A stretch of DNA of 64,000 bases from Kalaharituber pfeilii. Taxonomy: Eukaryota > Ascomycota > Pezizomycetes > Pezizales > Pezizaceae. Numbering within the stretch: the stretch's first letter is position 1; each line of letters begins with the position of its first letter. The position numbers and the translations under genes were made by a program. The notes beneath the pieces were generated by a model. That model made no database searches and was not told the DNA's origin. It saw only the letters and a list, made by a program, of their open reading frames with translations. The DNA lies in contig WHUZ01000006.1 of NCBI GenBank assembly GCA_015179045.1, positions 868,001-932,000 on the forward strand. Reading direction: 5' to 3'. Of this stretch, positions 26,516 to 39,266 are shown piece after piece.

Positions 26516-29161
26516 ACGGAACAGGGAACAGAGACATCACCATTGGGCAACCCAAATTGCACTCGAATCCAACTGAGAGGCACCAAGGTCTCGCTTGGAG
26601 CGTCATCATAGCCGATCATTTGTAAACCCAACACGCACGCCGTCATCTCAGTCACTTGCGCCTTCGCCACAGTTTAGTTTGTGGAGACACATACACCGGG
26701 CCTGTTCAGAATTAAGAGACGAAAAGTATTTACTGAGAAGGGTGGTATTCCGCTGACACACAAAATGAAACGGGAAAGCAACACAGAAGGCTATTACGAC
26801 ATGTCAGGTTAGGTCGATGAAGCGAAAGATGCGAGGTGTAATCATGTCTCCGCAATCAGCTACAGCACAAAATGTTATACTTACGATAGTGGTCTGATTT
26901 GTTATATGTTCTTCCGCACACACGCATCGATTATCCACCCAGCTTTTTTAAAGACGAGTACTCTAGTTCGCGCCGTCAAGCGAGCGAGCTATCAACTGGT
27001 AAGGTTTCATTCAGTGCTGTGTGTTCAGGCGCCATACAGGCTGTCGCACAACTTCCCTGCATAGCTCGTGCAGTTGTAAATGTGCTGCCTTGTAACACCA
27101 GCCCCGACAGTCATGGTCACAATATTATACGCTGCGGATGTGCTTTGGTCACACGCATGGGGCTGCTGGAGTTGTTATTTTCTTGGCCTCTGCGCGGTAT
27201 CTCAGCTGTGCTATCCTGTGCTGTTCTTACATTACACTACATTGAAGCTCCGTCAAGCTTCCTGTTCCTGCAGGTGCCGCAGTCACATATCGGTCTCTAT
27301 GTTCTCGCACAGAGACTACATTCATCCTCCACATTCCATTCCTCCACGGCACATTCGAGTACTCTTCATGCATCGCCTCATTCTATATGCTTGTCATGTC
27401 ACATACATGCTTTGCTTTCCCTACCCTCGCCCCTCCTTAGACTGGCTCTTACTCACTCCACATATACGGGCGCTGCGTTACCCTCCATGCCGACTGGTTA
27501 TGGAGTTTAGTACGACGTCAACCTGATATATACCCTGACCGCTTCCCAATTCGATATCAGACGTGATGTTGTAATATCCAAGTAATCCAGCCGAAGATAC
27601 CCAGAGGCTACTCTAACCCAGCAACCCTAAATCGGTCCTTAAGTCTCCAGCCCTATGAATATGACCCAAGGTGAGCAGTAGCAGAGGAAGGTGGGACATG
27701 CGTTCAGGTATTGTATATGCATGTCATAATTTCCAAGGGATGCACATTTGGCTATCCGGAAGAAAGTATGTACTCGCTTGCATGTCATTTATGCCATTCC
27801 CATCCAAATCGGGGAAGGTACAGATATAGTACTCAATGCATGAAGATACATCAATCGGCTCCGTCAGCATCAGCCAATAGAAACAAAAGAAACCAGCCAG
27901 TACTTAGAAAAACTGGGTGGTGGCGCGGGTTGGGCTTGATCTAGAGTCTTCACTTGTACAACTGACTTCATAGGGCTGAATTCCGCTACATTGCTGTTCG
28001 ACTGCGACTCTTCATTTTGGGATTTCGACTTGTCGAAACCTCAGCTGGGACCCGTTTGCGCTGTATGATATGCCATGCAAATGGCGCCAAAGCAGTATAA
28101 GCAAAGATAGTAATTGATACAAGAACAGATTCAGCTGGATTTTTTAGCTTTCTGAGACATGAAGTCCCAACTAAACAACTTGGCATCTAGATGATAACTA
28201 TTAAAGTTAAGGTATGTGCGGGTAGGGATGGGATTATCGAATGTAAATTACCTTTGCAAACGCGGGCATGATACATGCAGCAATTGGGCTGCAGATTGGA
28301 GCCAGGTTTGCACTTGTGGGAATTATAATTAACTATTTTATTTTGTGGTGGGTTATCTATGCTATCTCTGTATCTGGTGTTATACTTGTTCATTTGTCGC
28401 GGGAAAAGGAGACGAATGAGTGTGAGTAGGAAGGGAACGGAATGGAATGATATGGATGGTTAATACTGGTGGCGGATAAGAATGAGCGGAATCGTATTTA
28501 TGGCCATTGGTAGGAGACAAGGAATTGTTCTGGAAGAAAATGGTTAACGTGGATGAATAAATTTCTTGACAAATAATTGGCATACTTTGCCGCCGAGATA
28601 ATGACAATAGAGGTGCCAATTGAAATGGTAGTTTGTTTTGGCCTTTGATCAGCGGAGGGTAGCACGCAGGAGGGGCCGGAGGATCATCATAATATGCATT
28701 AATGCAATGGCGGCCCAGTGAAAAGAAATATTTCCCAGTTTCGGATGTGAGCTTAAAGCTTCACAAATTCTTAACTGAGTCATAGTTATAGATATGCATG
28801 TGTTTTGCGGATTCTAAGCTTGTTTATTCGACCTGCCTAGATCAGAGTGGAAAGCGTGAGGTACATATACATTGGTGGTCTCCTGGAAATCGAACGTGCC
28901 AAGGAGGAGCCCGATCGAGAGGGCAGGAACCTTCAATTGCCACCACCGCCACAAAAATGTACAGTAACATGTGAAGAAAAAAGTGAAGGAAATTCTATGG
29001 TGGATAAGGGTGCTAAATCTTAGCATGACAAGCTCCGATGCAAAAGAAGTTGCCACAAGGTACTTGTAAGTATGTATATGTATTTATGCAGATGCAATGG
29101 AGATTCATAATAATGTGGAGTTGAGGGTAATGATTGAGAGTTGAGGTGAGCCTTGCCGAAA

Positions 29162-29218
29162 TTTTGTTTCATTATTATTTACATCATTACTCGCATATCG
29201 CCCAGTGTGATATGGGAG
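29162..29218 (-). mobile_element. LINE 3'-end remnant, minus orientation
   Basis: Read on the minus strand, ctcccatatcacactgggcg followed by atatgcgagtaatgat resembles the 3' terminus of the LINE family seen at 1.9 and 7.2 kb; the core atgcgagtaatgat is identical to the 7.2-kb copy. An A/T-rich tail follows (gtaaataataatgaaac). No coding part or target duplication was identified. Confidence 0.5.
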
Positions 29219-32200
29219 TTTGGGGATGAGGGAGCGTGCGGTAAGGGGTTGATTCTATAGGATGATTGATGAGGTTGATTGGTGGAAAAAGGTCTGGCCA
29301 TGGAAGCTCTAGCTGGGGGTGGAGGATTCGAACTCGGAGTGGTCTTTCGTGGCAGTATATGGATGGAGTGGTGGCTAAGAGAACAAGACGTAAGGTCAAA
29401 CAGTGAAAGGTACATCTAGGTGTGAGAACCAATTTCTAGTGTACTGGGAGTGCATACTTCGCCAATCCTTGAGGGAATGCGTAAAGAAGATTTTTAACTA
29501 GAAGATTTAAATATATGCACGTGGAACGGGGCGTGTATTCAAAAGTCGTTAGCTGTCGCCTACCTAGTACCGTAAGTTAAGTTGTGACAGTTTTGAATTT
29601 GTTATGATTAAATATAATTGTATGTCTGACTAAGAAGTTGTCTCGAAATCGAAATATCCATAACGTAGGCCCGCTCAGGCCTAGGCTTTTTTCTCTCATC
29701 TTATGCTCGAACTCTGCCGTGCAAGGAGAAGGGAAACGAGCTCCAGATGGGGGTAGGAGATGTTTAAAGTACCTATGTAAGCATGAGATATGTGGTTCTG
29801 TGGACCTCTCGAATGCTATGCAGACGTGAAGCTAGGTGGGAAAGGTAATGTAGTGTATTTACCGTTCGTTTTCTAGTAGGAAGTGTAAGAGGAACAAAAA
29901 CATCATGTTGCAATGTCCCCGAACCGATCAGTACGTGGAGGTTGCAGACCCCGGGGGTTCTATTGTGGGCTAGGATGGATCTGCCCTAGAGAGGTAATGG
30001 AAGTTTGGTGGCCGGTAGGCTAGATAAATATAGGCATGGGATTAACATAGAGCAACTGCCAGTAGGAGAAGATGAGCTGTGAGGGCCATAGAAATAGCTG
30101 AGCGGAGGTGTTCGTCTGTGGGAAGCAAAAATTGGAGGAATTTAGTTACAGGATGCTAGGTCATATATTGTGATGCGGTAATGCGAAAGGGATTGCTTTG
30201 AGGGTAAATCAAGTAAACAGCTCTAAAATCTAAATTTCACCACCAGTAAATCGAAACTATCTGCAAATGAGCTCTCGCTAGGTTAGCGCATTTTATCAAC
30301 TCCAGTAATTTTCACCAGGTATTTGGCACCAACTATAAAATAAAGCTCGAAAGGTCTTTATCAGACTTAGCATGGGACAGAACCATTGTCGTTTACTCTG
30401 AATTCTCGTGTCAAGGCAGAATAACTTGTGCGGATTGGTTGTTTAAGTTTAGGGATTAGTTAGATGTACAAAATAGATCAATCGCTGTCGCAGACTAGTA
30501 AAGCACATGGGATATTTTCATCCACTTTAATTTGCAATCTAAATGTAATAGGTACGCAAGCGAACAATGCTGAGATAATGCTGGATCCCAAGTAAGAAGC
30601 TGACGGACATTGAGAATGGTTAGATTATAAGGCTGCATCAAGTAGGAACCTCGTTTGCAGAGACTGCAGGAGTGGTAGGTACACTCTAGCAAGAGTAACA
30701 TTCACAAGTGTAAAGCAGCTGGATAACAGAAACACCATTCACATCTGTCCAAGTTTATCACCCCTCTTGAACCACGAATTGTTACTGAACAAACATAAAG
30801 AGTACTTGTATAAATGGTTTGAAAGTGCAACGGTGGACACCACTCACAGGTCAGCATATAGCCTGGTTGACAGAAATCTGCATTAAGTGTAGAACTAAAA
30901 GTCTTTGAGTGATCCAAACCGAGAGAAGCTGGCTGGTGACCTACTTGACTTTTTGGTGTAACGGTTAGTAGTCGGTTGCTTAGTATCCATAACAGGCGCA
31001 TAGTAGACATATATACTCAGTTTCAATATCTCTACGCATTTTATTCTTGCTCCCACAATACACGTCACCCTCCTATGTCTTGAATCATGCGTCCTTGTCT
31101 GTTTTCAAGACCATCTACATTATGCATATCGTGCATACCAAGTCTATTTCTCTTCCGTTGCCAAATTTCCGGCCTTCTAGTCTGTTGCTCAAGGAGTACT
31201 TATCTCAACTTCCATCTGCAGCTCCACACTCCAACAGCCTGAGATCCATCTCGTATCATATAGAGCCTACTACAGCACAGACCAGGTGTGTGGCTTTTAT
31301 TGCTTGGCTCACTAATTAGTAGGGAAGTTATCTCTTAGAAATATGGAAGGGCTAATGCACCGTGATTTTACAACGAGCGATGCAATAACAAGCAAGAATA
31401 AACAATAATGTTACCAACGATGCTGATTGAGCAGGAGAGTGACTAATTATATTAGAAAACCATCGGGCAAAGTATCCAAAATGTTGAAGTCGACGGCATT
31501 CAACGTTATTCGCTGTTCTTTTCCATTTCTCCAGGGTACCATATTCTGGTCTTGCAAACTGCGATTCCGCAAACAATTCATGGCCTCAGCAATAGATCCC
31601 CAGAGCTTTACGCTTGCAAGCGTCAGCAAGAAGCACGGGACCGGAATGGGTATGATAAAATTAATGACACACTAGCAAAAGGCCATCGGATTATGACATT
31701 TTAATTTTGGGCATTAAACATGAGACGTTGGAGGTAACAGCCCCGGAGGAATTGGGAATAGCATATCTTCAATGGGGTATATAGAACAATTTTTCCATCG
31801 GCTGTTAGAGGCTCGGTATATTTCTTCACTATTTCCCATCGACATTCCAAGGTGAGCACTCATGTCACTAGATGAGAGGATGTTCCAACTTATAAGTGGC
31901 CAGGCCAGTGCACTGCTCGACTTCAGGGCGGGACGGCCAACTTCCGTTAAGAACGCTAGATATAGTCACAGACCGTATGCCACAACATAATTCTCAAGTT
32001 TCCATTGTCAATCTGATTTCTGTAAGCTGAATGGTGTGGGTCATTATATGGATGATTATGTGGATGATTATGCGGATGTCATGTGAAACTTTATAATGGC
32101 GGAAAGTGGAAGGTGGTTCCAGAGAAAGAATCCGAGATCTTCTAATACCGGTATAGATATACGCGAATATGATGATATCCCCACAGCCGTAGTGTTTTGT

Positions 32201-33976
32201 ACCAATTTTCTTGATGTTGCAAACTGATTGCTCCTTGAATACAGAGTTTTCTGTACCCTGGACTTTCAAGTACTCAGAAATACCCGGTGAACCTGCGGAC
32301 ACAAACACAAATTAGAAAATTGCAGACAGGGGAAGGGACTGTACCAGTTGGAGAGGGAGTGGTCAAAATCCTTCGTTCCCTCACACAGAACACAACATCA
32401 TGCTGCCCTAAAACAATTATCAAATGATAGCCAAAGCCACAGCATACACCAAGCACTACTGACATCCTCTACGATCGCAAAAAACTCTCCATTCATAATT
32501 GAGAATATCGATAGATGTCTCCAACGCCAATTATGTACGAAAGCATAAATTTGTTGGCATGCACGGACTCTCATTTGATTGTTGTCATAAGGTAATGGTA
32601 ATGTTCAATGGCCTAATGATTCGTGGAAGAGATTTTGCTGCGAGGGAAGAAAATGAATCATTCAAGTAATGTCATTCTTGAATGATGAGCAAACGTTGCT
32701 AGGACATGGCATACGTGTACAACGTGGGAGCAGGAGGTAAGGGGAGGCCCAGGCCCTAGCTTTGAGATGTCGATAATTAAAAGGTGACTATTTCTTTGGG
32801 GAATATGGGGAATAACCCATCCATGCATCAGCTAGCTTTCAACTTCACAGTAAGCAGCTCCTATAATCACAGAGTTGCTTTTGAAATCCATGAAGGATCA
32901 CGTTCATCGCGGGGACAGAATTTAACGGAAGTCTGTTGAGGTTGTCTGTGTGATCATGTCGAGAAACATATATCTTGCGAATAGCAGATAGGGATTGGAC
33001 GACAATCGTGAGCAAACGTCTTTCTCAAAACAAGCGGCGGTATTTTTCTTTTTTTTCTTTATAGAGGTTATATATATATATTTTTTTTGGTATTTTTTAG
33101 ATTTTGTTAGAAACTTTTTTGTTCCTTTGCTTTCGGTTTGCTATCTTCGAGGTTAGATCAAGTACTTTCTCGGTTTTTGAAAGAGTCAAGCGTCAAAAAC
33201 GAAACAAGAAGAAAATTAAAAACGAATGAAGACAGAAAGATAAGCAGAAGTGAAAAGAGCGTCGAGTGGTAATTGGCCGAAAACTAAAAATAGAAAAGAA
33301 AGCTCAAACAACACGAGAGAAAGGAAAGTCGAAAATACAAACCAATGAAGGACAAACGAGAACAAATTCAAAGATAACCGCTCCATGGTAACCAATCACC
33401 GCCACCTTATCCCGTCAAAAATGAGATCGCGAGCTGAACTTATTATGTTGGATATATATAGAATCCAAAGGGTTGTGCCTTTTACGCGGTTTGCTAGCGT
33501 CAGCTCGCAATTTGGAGTTAAAGTCGATTTGACGTCTTCAGTGCTCCATCCTCTTGCAGGTACTCCGGATTGCGTTTCACACCCCAATCATATATATAAC
33601 CCTAACATCATAGATTTTGCTCCATGCGACCCTATACCCGTTATCAAGAATCATTTTAACAAACCATCATCTGATTCCCAATCGGCTTGCAATGCAAAGC
33701 CATACTATGTGTACAAAAAAAATTGAACAGCAAACCCGGGCCCAAAAGTGCATTCTGAGGGAAAGAGAAAAGCGAAAGCAAGAAGAAAGCCCAGACACCT
33801 TTCAAGCAAGCCAAGTCAAACAGAAACACATAGAAAACAAAGCATAAAAACAAATGCCCCAGCCTTATTCTCCGACAAATGAGATGTTGACCTCTGTGAA
33901 AGCAATGGGAAATCCGAAGAACACAAGCCCTTCAACGAGAAATCAATTCTTTGGATAAGAAAGGAGATTAACATGC

Positions 33977-36112
33977 CTATAATACTTCTTCTTCTAATCC
34001 TCTGACACTTTGATAGCCAGAGATATGTGCCTCCAAATTACCACAACGCAGTCGTTTGGATCCAATAGCGTTATTCAATGGAGGTGTTCTCATCTGTAGT
34101 TGCACTTTCATTTGGGGTGTCATGCCGGAGCTCATGTTTGGTGATACACCATGGTCTTCCCCCAAGGCTGGTGGAACAAGCTCACAGATACGCCGCTTGC
34201 GAGAGTGGCAAACTGGACTTTTTGTTCCTGACAATGGGTTGAGATCTGTTGAAGCCCTTGGTCTCAGAGCAAGATATCTCGGAGGCGAAGGAGTTGGTGC
34301 ATTAAGTCCTGATCCATTCGGAATTATTTTGCTTTCCATAGCTGACGCAGGCTCTATACATGGTGGCATGATATGAGCAACTTTGTGGCACCGCTTCCCA
34401 GCGTCGAAAGATCCGACAGAGTCGAATGAGGACGACGAGGAAATTGAGGATGATCTGGAGAATGCGAAGGGTGATGATGTAGCTGAAGAATCAGAGTCGT
34501 TCAGCGTTTCAGGGCTGGATGTCATTGAGCAAGAGAGAGAGGAGCGCCTTGTCAGCATTGTCGATCGAACAGCAGAAGAATGCGGTAGGATTTTTTCCCC
34601 TGGGCACTTTCTTGACAAAAAACTCATATCCTCAGTTGTGCATCTCTGTAATTGACTCAATTGTGCAGCTGCAGCAGCAGATACCATCGCATTTCCCGAG
34701 CCAAATCTCACTGCAGGAGCTTTGAGTGGGGAAACAACTGATAATGCTGGTAATCGCGTAGGTTGAGGAAGTGATTTGAAGGATGGATTTTGGGGCTGAG
34801 GTTCCAGAGTTGGAAGTGGCGTCGATTGACAGCTTGGGGAAGACAACAGCGAAGAGACCGTCACTTTCGGAACCGAAACACAAGTGGAACTGGCTGAGAT
34901 TTTCGCCACATAGGCCGATGGCGCTTGATTCGAGTGTGATGGTGCACGACCATCGTCCGAATCCGCGCGCAACAAGCAAGCAGCAACTTCGTCTGCGGTT
35001 CTCTTGGTTACGGACACCTTGTGTGCGATATTCTTTGAATTCCCGCTGGTTACATCTTCCTCAATATTGAGCTGTGGGGTCAGCTTGAGAATCAGCCTAC
35101 TCCACTCGGATTTCCGTGCATCATCATTTGGTGAACCTGGCCCGGACGTATACTTCACTACGAGATCTGTCCATTTCTGGAAAATTATCTCTGATATGTG
35201 TAACCGCCAGTTGACAGCCTCCAAAAACGCCATCTCGTTGATGTTGATCTCTGTGGTCTGCAAGCCTGATATCCTGCTCCATGCTCGTGCTGAGTAGTTC
35301 CGATCTTGCAGGTACTTCGATGCCAAGATTAGCGCCGCCAAGAACATCCTGCGGCCACATTGTAGGGCTCTCATCTGCTGTGCATTCTCTTGCGACAAGT
35401 CCGAGAAATCACCCTTGGGTATGTGTGGCCTGATGATGATGAGATAATAAAGAGCTACTTGAAGTGTCGAGTAACTGGTCCTAGATCTTCGAAGAGTTTC
35501 TTGTATGAAAGTACGTAGAGGAAGCACTCCCTTTCCTCCAGAAGATTCGGTTTTTCCGTTCATATATGTTGGCCATATTGTCTCCACTATTTGAGCGGCA
35601 GAGTCTTTAAATAACAGCTCGTGGCACATTTAGTCTCCATGAATAGTAAATTGTCCATATAAAGATCGATACGTACCGACGAGATTATCCACGAAATTAT
35701 TTTTGCGTTCAGCCTGCCTTACGAGGGTGGGAGCATGGGGCAATGGGCAGGCATCTGCGGGACATGTTGCCTTATTTACTTCAGAGACTCTATTTGATCG
35801 CCTATTGTGAACCCGCTGTTCCGCTGCCAATGGCGGGACTCTCAAAGCTCGAGTGGTGACTGATTGACGACTTGTTTCTTTGCATTGCTCGTGGGACCAT
35901 GTATGGCGCTCTGTATCACCTAAATAATTGATACCTTCCGACGAATTTACCGATGTTAGAGATGCAACCGAAGATGCGACTGAAGATACCGAAGTCGCAA
36001 CAGAGAAAATTGAAGAAGCCGAAGAGGAGGCTGACGAGGAAAGGCTTGGGGAGTACGGATGGTTTGATATCTGGGATCTGTTGATATTGGGATTTGGAGG
36101 ATGGCTGCTCAT
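33977..36112 (-). CDS. Pho85-type (PCL family) cyclin
   Basis: Two exons on the minus strand, 36112-35677 and 35604-33977, predicting 687 residues. The 72-nt intron (gtacgt...ttatttaaag) joins FVDNLV to DSAAQIVETIWP, restoring the conserved start of the PCL cyclin fold. The cyclin box follows at about residues 140-300, with LRTFIQETLRRSRTSYSTLQ, the helix MFLAALILASKYLQDRNYS and INEMAFLEAVNWRLHIS. These are hallmarks of cyclins that partner Pho85-type kinases in nutrient and cell-cycle control. The N terminus has a Ser-rich run (SSSASSSASSIFSVATSVSS), and the C-terminal half is a long disordered Ser/Pro-rich region, as is common in filamentous fungi. Closest subtype (Pcl1/2/9 versus others) is not decided. 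A likely 5'-UTR intron lies just upstream, and long gene-free sequence flanks the gene on both sides. Confidence 0.92.
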
Positions 36113-36147
36113 GTTGGAAAGAGCTTATCAGCGAAACGTAAGCTATT

Positions 36148-36214
36148 CTGCATTGTTTATATGTTAGTATTCGGATAAACCAAAGCTCGAAGAGGATAGC
36201 CGCAAGATACTTAC
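36148..36214 (-). other. Probable 5'-UTR intron of the cyclin gene
   Basis: On the minus strand the sequence reads ct|gtaagtatc ... actaac ... atgcag|aatag, with all three splice signals near consensus and a length of 67 nt. It ends 35 bases before the cyclin start codon. Confidence 0.65.
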
Positions 36215-39008
36215 AGCTTAGAATGCTCACGAAGATAGAAAGAAAGGATTGACCTTCACGTGTGATGGACCCTTCGCTGTTATTGTATCCTCGCACTGTT
36301 GGGCAACGTGAGCGGATGATATAATCCGAGGCGATGACTGTGCAAAGTTGATATGACTCAAAAAGGAAATGGGTGAGATGATGATCGCGTGATGGTCCTC
36401 GGAGGCGCACCCCAAGTTGTCGGCACCGTGACAGCCTGCCAAACCGCCGAAACCTCCCCCGCTGTTGGACCAGTGAAAGAAAGGCAATCCGAGGCGCCCA
36501 CTGTGAAAAAGGCAGAGATAAAATGGAGGTAAAAAAGTGACGATAAGGGGCTAGGAAGAATATCAGGAACAAGCACTAGGAAAAGGGCAAAAGAAATGGG
36601 AAAGAAAGACAAGGAAGAAAATAAGTAAATGGATATCAAGAAAAATGAATCAAAACAGAAATAAGCTCAAATAAATCTCCAATATATTATTGGTGACTCT
36701 TCCGTTCAAATCGTTGTAATACGTTGACGATGAATACAGTGTTACCGTATGATCCGAATGCTTGGTGGTCACTGTGACTAGTACTTAACGTCGAATGATG
36801 AAAGTTGCAGACACAGCTTAAATCAATGTAATAGTAAACCTAGTTTTCTTTCCTCCTTCCTTCCCTCGATATATCCGTCCGGTGGTGGCTTGAGCGACTT
36901 TGAAGGATGCGAAGGAATACTCAAGATCTAGGAAAACGCGTATGCGTCAAGTGGCGAGGTGACTTCTTCAATAGTTTTCCGATCAATACTGGCTGAAACT
37001 GTGACTGTAACTTTGTATATGACCGAGTTTACTGAATACATCGCGACATTGATAAAACAGTTTTGATGGAAGAGGGAATAAATGACTGGAGGATGACCTT
37101 TCGGCGATGAAAATGGAAGATGTTTTTGTAAATGGCGAACCTAGAAGTACAGGGTGCTGATGCGTCGCCTCAGCACCTCTGACTGATGATGATATAACTG
37201 TAGGGTGAGAGTGGCGATACTATGTATGAGTGGTTCCTGAGACGATGACAGATTGTCCCCAAGGAGCTAGGGCGATATTGAAGGAGGCGCTGTAGTACCG
37301 AGTTGCGTATGGAATTAATGTGGCACAGCTAAACTAGAAACAAACCAAGAAAATGGCCCGGAGGAGTGAAGCTCTGACTCTGTGAAGCACGATTTGTTTC
37401 GCTGAAAATAACCCAGGAGAAAAGAGCGTGTCAACCTGTAAGTCCTGGTTGCTGGCCCGGAAGTTATGACTGAATCGAAGGAGTGGCTGCTTTGGGTTGG
37501 ACGAAAATATTAGATTAGAAGTGGCGACAAGTTGTAAGTCTTTTTCTTTTTCTTTTTTTTTTTTTTAATATTTTTTTTTTTTTTTTATTTTTTTTTTTTT
37601 ATCTGAGGGATATGACTGATATTCGGGAGAGATCTTGGGGAGGGGGTATGAGTCTTTCTTTTCCCTCAGGTGAAAAGGAAGAAAGAGAAAAAAACAATAA
37701 TAGAGTAGAGATTTTATGTTCCTTTTTTCTGTATTCTTAAGTCCTGTGGCTGTTTGTATATAACTTCAGGACATAAGTCGGCATGAGTTCTCCAACCGTT
37801 CTAGAGCTGCATTCTGTGTCGGAGTATGGTCTGGAGGAGGAGAAGAAGGAATCGCCCCTTTGAAGTAGTTTTGTTTGAGACCACCATGAGAATGTGGGTG
37901 GTGTGCTGGGTTGATGGTTAATGAGCCAATAGCTCCCCCCTCCAAAATCATGCAGCCCACCGACAACATCAGCATTGAACCGGAAGCTACCCTCTCATCC
38001 TCACCCAACCCCAGGTACAAACTGTTCCTTCCTTAATAACACCTGCTCCGCACCAGCATTCCGAATGCCAACATGGACTTTTTTCTTTATTGACGTCTCG
38101 AAGACTCCCTCTTTCACACGCGTATGCTTTGTCGCTTCGTGATCGGCGGCCATGCTTAGTCCCTTGCAACAGTATCCTCAGCAAACAATACTACCCTCCC
38201 CCACCTAACATGACACCCGCCAGCCTCTTGGCCCATCGTCACACAGCACGCCCTGGTTTATCTCTAGGCCTTGGCATACCACACCCATTGCAAGGGTATC
38301 CAATCAAATAATGGTTGCCCAGGTGACTCTTCACCTTCAAGTGGTCTTGGCTTCTTGTCTTCAGTGACCCCCAAGCGCTCAACCCTTAGGGATGGGGCTT
38401 GTCCGTTTGCGGAATCGTATCCTCGCAAAACAGCAAAATCCTTGAGCTGTACTAGCTATGGTGCGGGTACACGCGTAATGTAACGGCTGTGGTTACCATG
38501 CGAGAGAAAAAATTGGGATAAGATCTACGCGCCACTTGCCAATGACTCGTCTTCAAGGGTCTCAGACTGTTGACTCATTCTGTGGAGCCAAACTATTGCC
38601 TGCTGCAGAGCAAAGCCTCTTGTTTCCATGGCAGTACGCCCAGAGACGAATATGAATTCTGTGGATTCCGAACAAAAGACGGTTTGTAAATTTTCTGGGA
38701 GGCTTCGGTATGCTGAAGTTCGTAAGTGCAGAAATAAGGGCCGCGGCATTCGCACTGGATGAACGCTGATGATAGCAATAACTGAGCCATGTTCAGGTAG
38801 AACTTTGGGCCTGAGTCCATGTCTTGGCCCATAAAGGAATGGAGCCGCAGGTCCAGGATTTTTTGATGAGCCTGGGCTTTCCACAGACTAGGCTTTCCTG
38901 TTCGAAATGAACGACAGTCGCCAATGACTCAGTGAATCGTAAAAGCAAGAAGCTATCAGCATTGTCATATCAACAGCATAATCAGGCAACCATCTTATTT
39001 TTAACAAC
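36215..39008. other. Cyclin leader/promoter and intergenic sequence
   Basis: This holds the probable leader and promoter of the cyclin gene (several short upstream frames, A/T-rich stretch at 37541-37600) and further sequence without a supportable gene. A 119-codon minus-strand frame at 38525-38884 lacks an ATG at its 5' end and shows no known domain. Confidence 0.4.
37541..37600. repeat. Interrupted poly(T) stretch
   Basis: About 60 nt consisting almost only of T with few interruptions, upstream of the cyclin gene. Confidence 0.9.
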
Positions 39009-39266
39009 ATGGCTCATTCCGAATCTCATCCAGTAAGTTAAATGTACGGCCTGAAAAGTCAACTTTCCTATGATATGTCGCCGTGTCGATTTTCCACCAA
39101 ACCTCGAAGTAGACTCATGAATTTCCCATCAAATAAACCTTAGCCTTTGCCTAGTAAAGTGTCAAACAGTTTTATAGCAGGAGAAGAGGACGATCACGAG
39201 ACCTTCCGAGATTATTATGAGAAAGAGAAATATAATTGGGAGCTCCGTCTCCGGTATACCTCGTGA
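39009..39266 (+). CDS. Candidate small two-exon gene, 48 residues, unknown function
   Basis: Exon 1 (39009-39032) starts with ATG in a good context (caacatggc) and encodes MAHSESHP up to a consensus gtaagt. A 111-nt intron ends in aaaccttag, and exon 2 (39144-39266) continues in frame with PLPSKVSNSFIAGEEDDHET, then a charged, helix-prone end (YYEKEKYNWELRLRYTS) before TGA. The amino-acid composition and codon choice look coding, but I do not recognise the family. The branch site is not obvious, and a further intron starting at cg|gtatac cannot be excluded. No signal peptide or membrane segment is seen. It stands alone in a 4.8-kb otherwise gene-free stretch on the same strand as the Sgf11-like gene. 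Confidence 0.4.

Larger units (their letters stand above)
13601..33976. other. Gene desert of about 20 kb
   Basis: No open frame with recognisable domains and no convincing multi-exon gene is seen on either strand. The longest frame (26899-27510, 203 codons) is low-scoring by eye and overlaps another frame. The region contains short microsatellites (four CAGTCG copies at 20231-20254; imperfect repeats near 32040-32080), two retroelement 3' ends (23.5 and 29.2 kb) and A/T-rich stretches near 24.5, 26.4 and 33.05 kb. RNA genes or heavily decayed transposons could be present without being recognisable by eye. Confidence 0.45.

Noticed and set aside
26899..27526. Two overlapping plus-strand frames of 203 and 148 codons
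   Set aside because: They have no domain, no repeated conserved motif and unbiased composition; the frames overlap each other in a gene-poor region. Probably chance.
29320..29345. B-box-like gagttcgaatcc on the minus strand
   Set aside because: No matching A box or cloverleaf upstream on that strand.
38525..38884. 119-codon minus-strand frame with protein-like composition
   Set aside because: No ATG at its 5' end, preceded directly by a stop, and no recognisable motif or splice context. It could be a decayed exon, but that cannot be supported.
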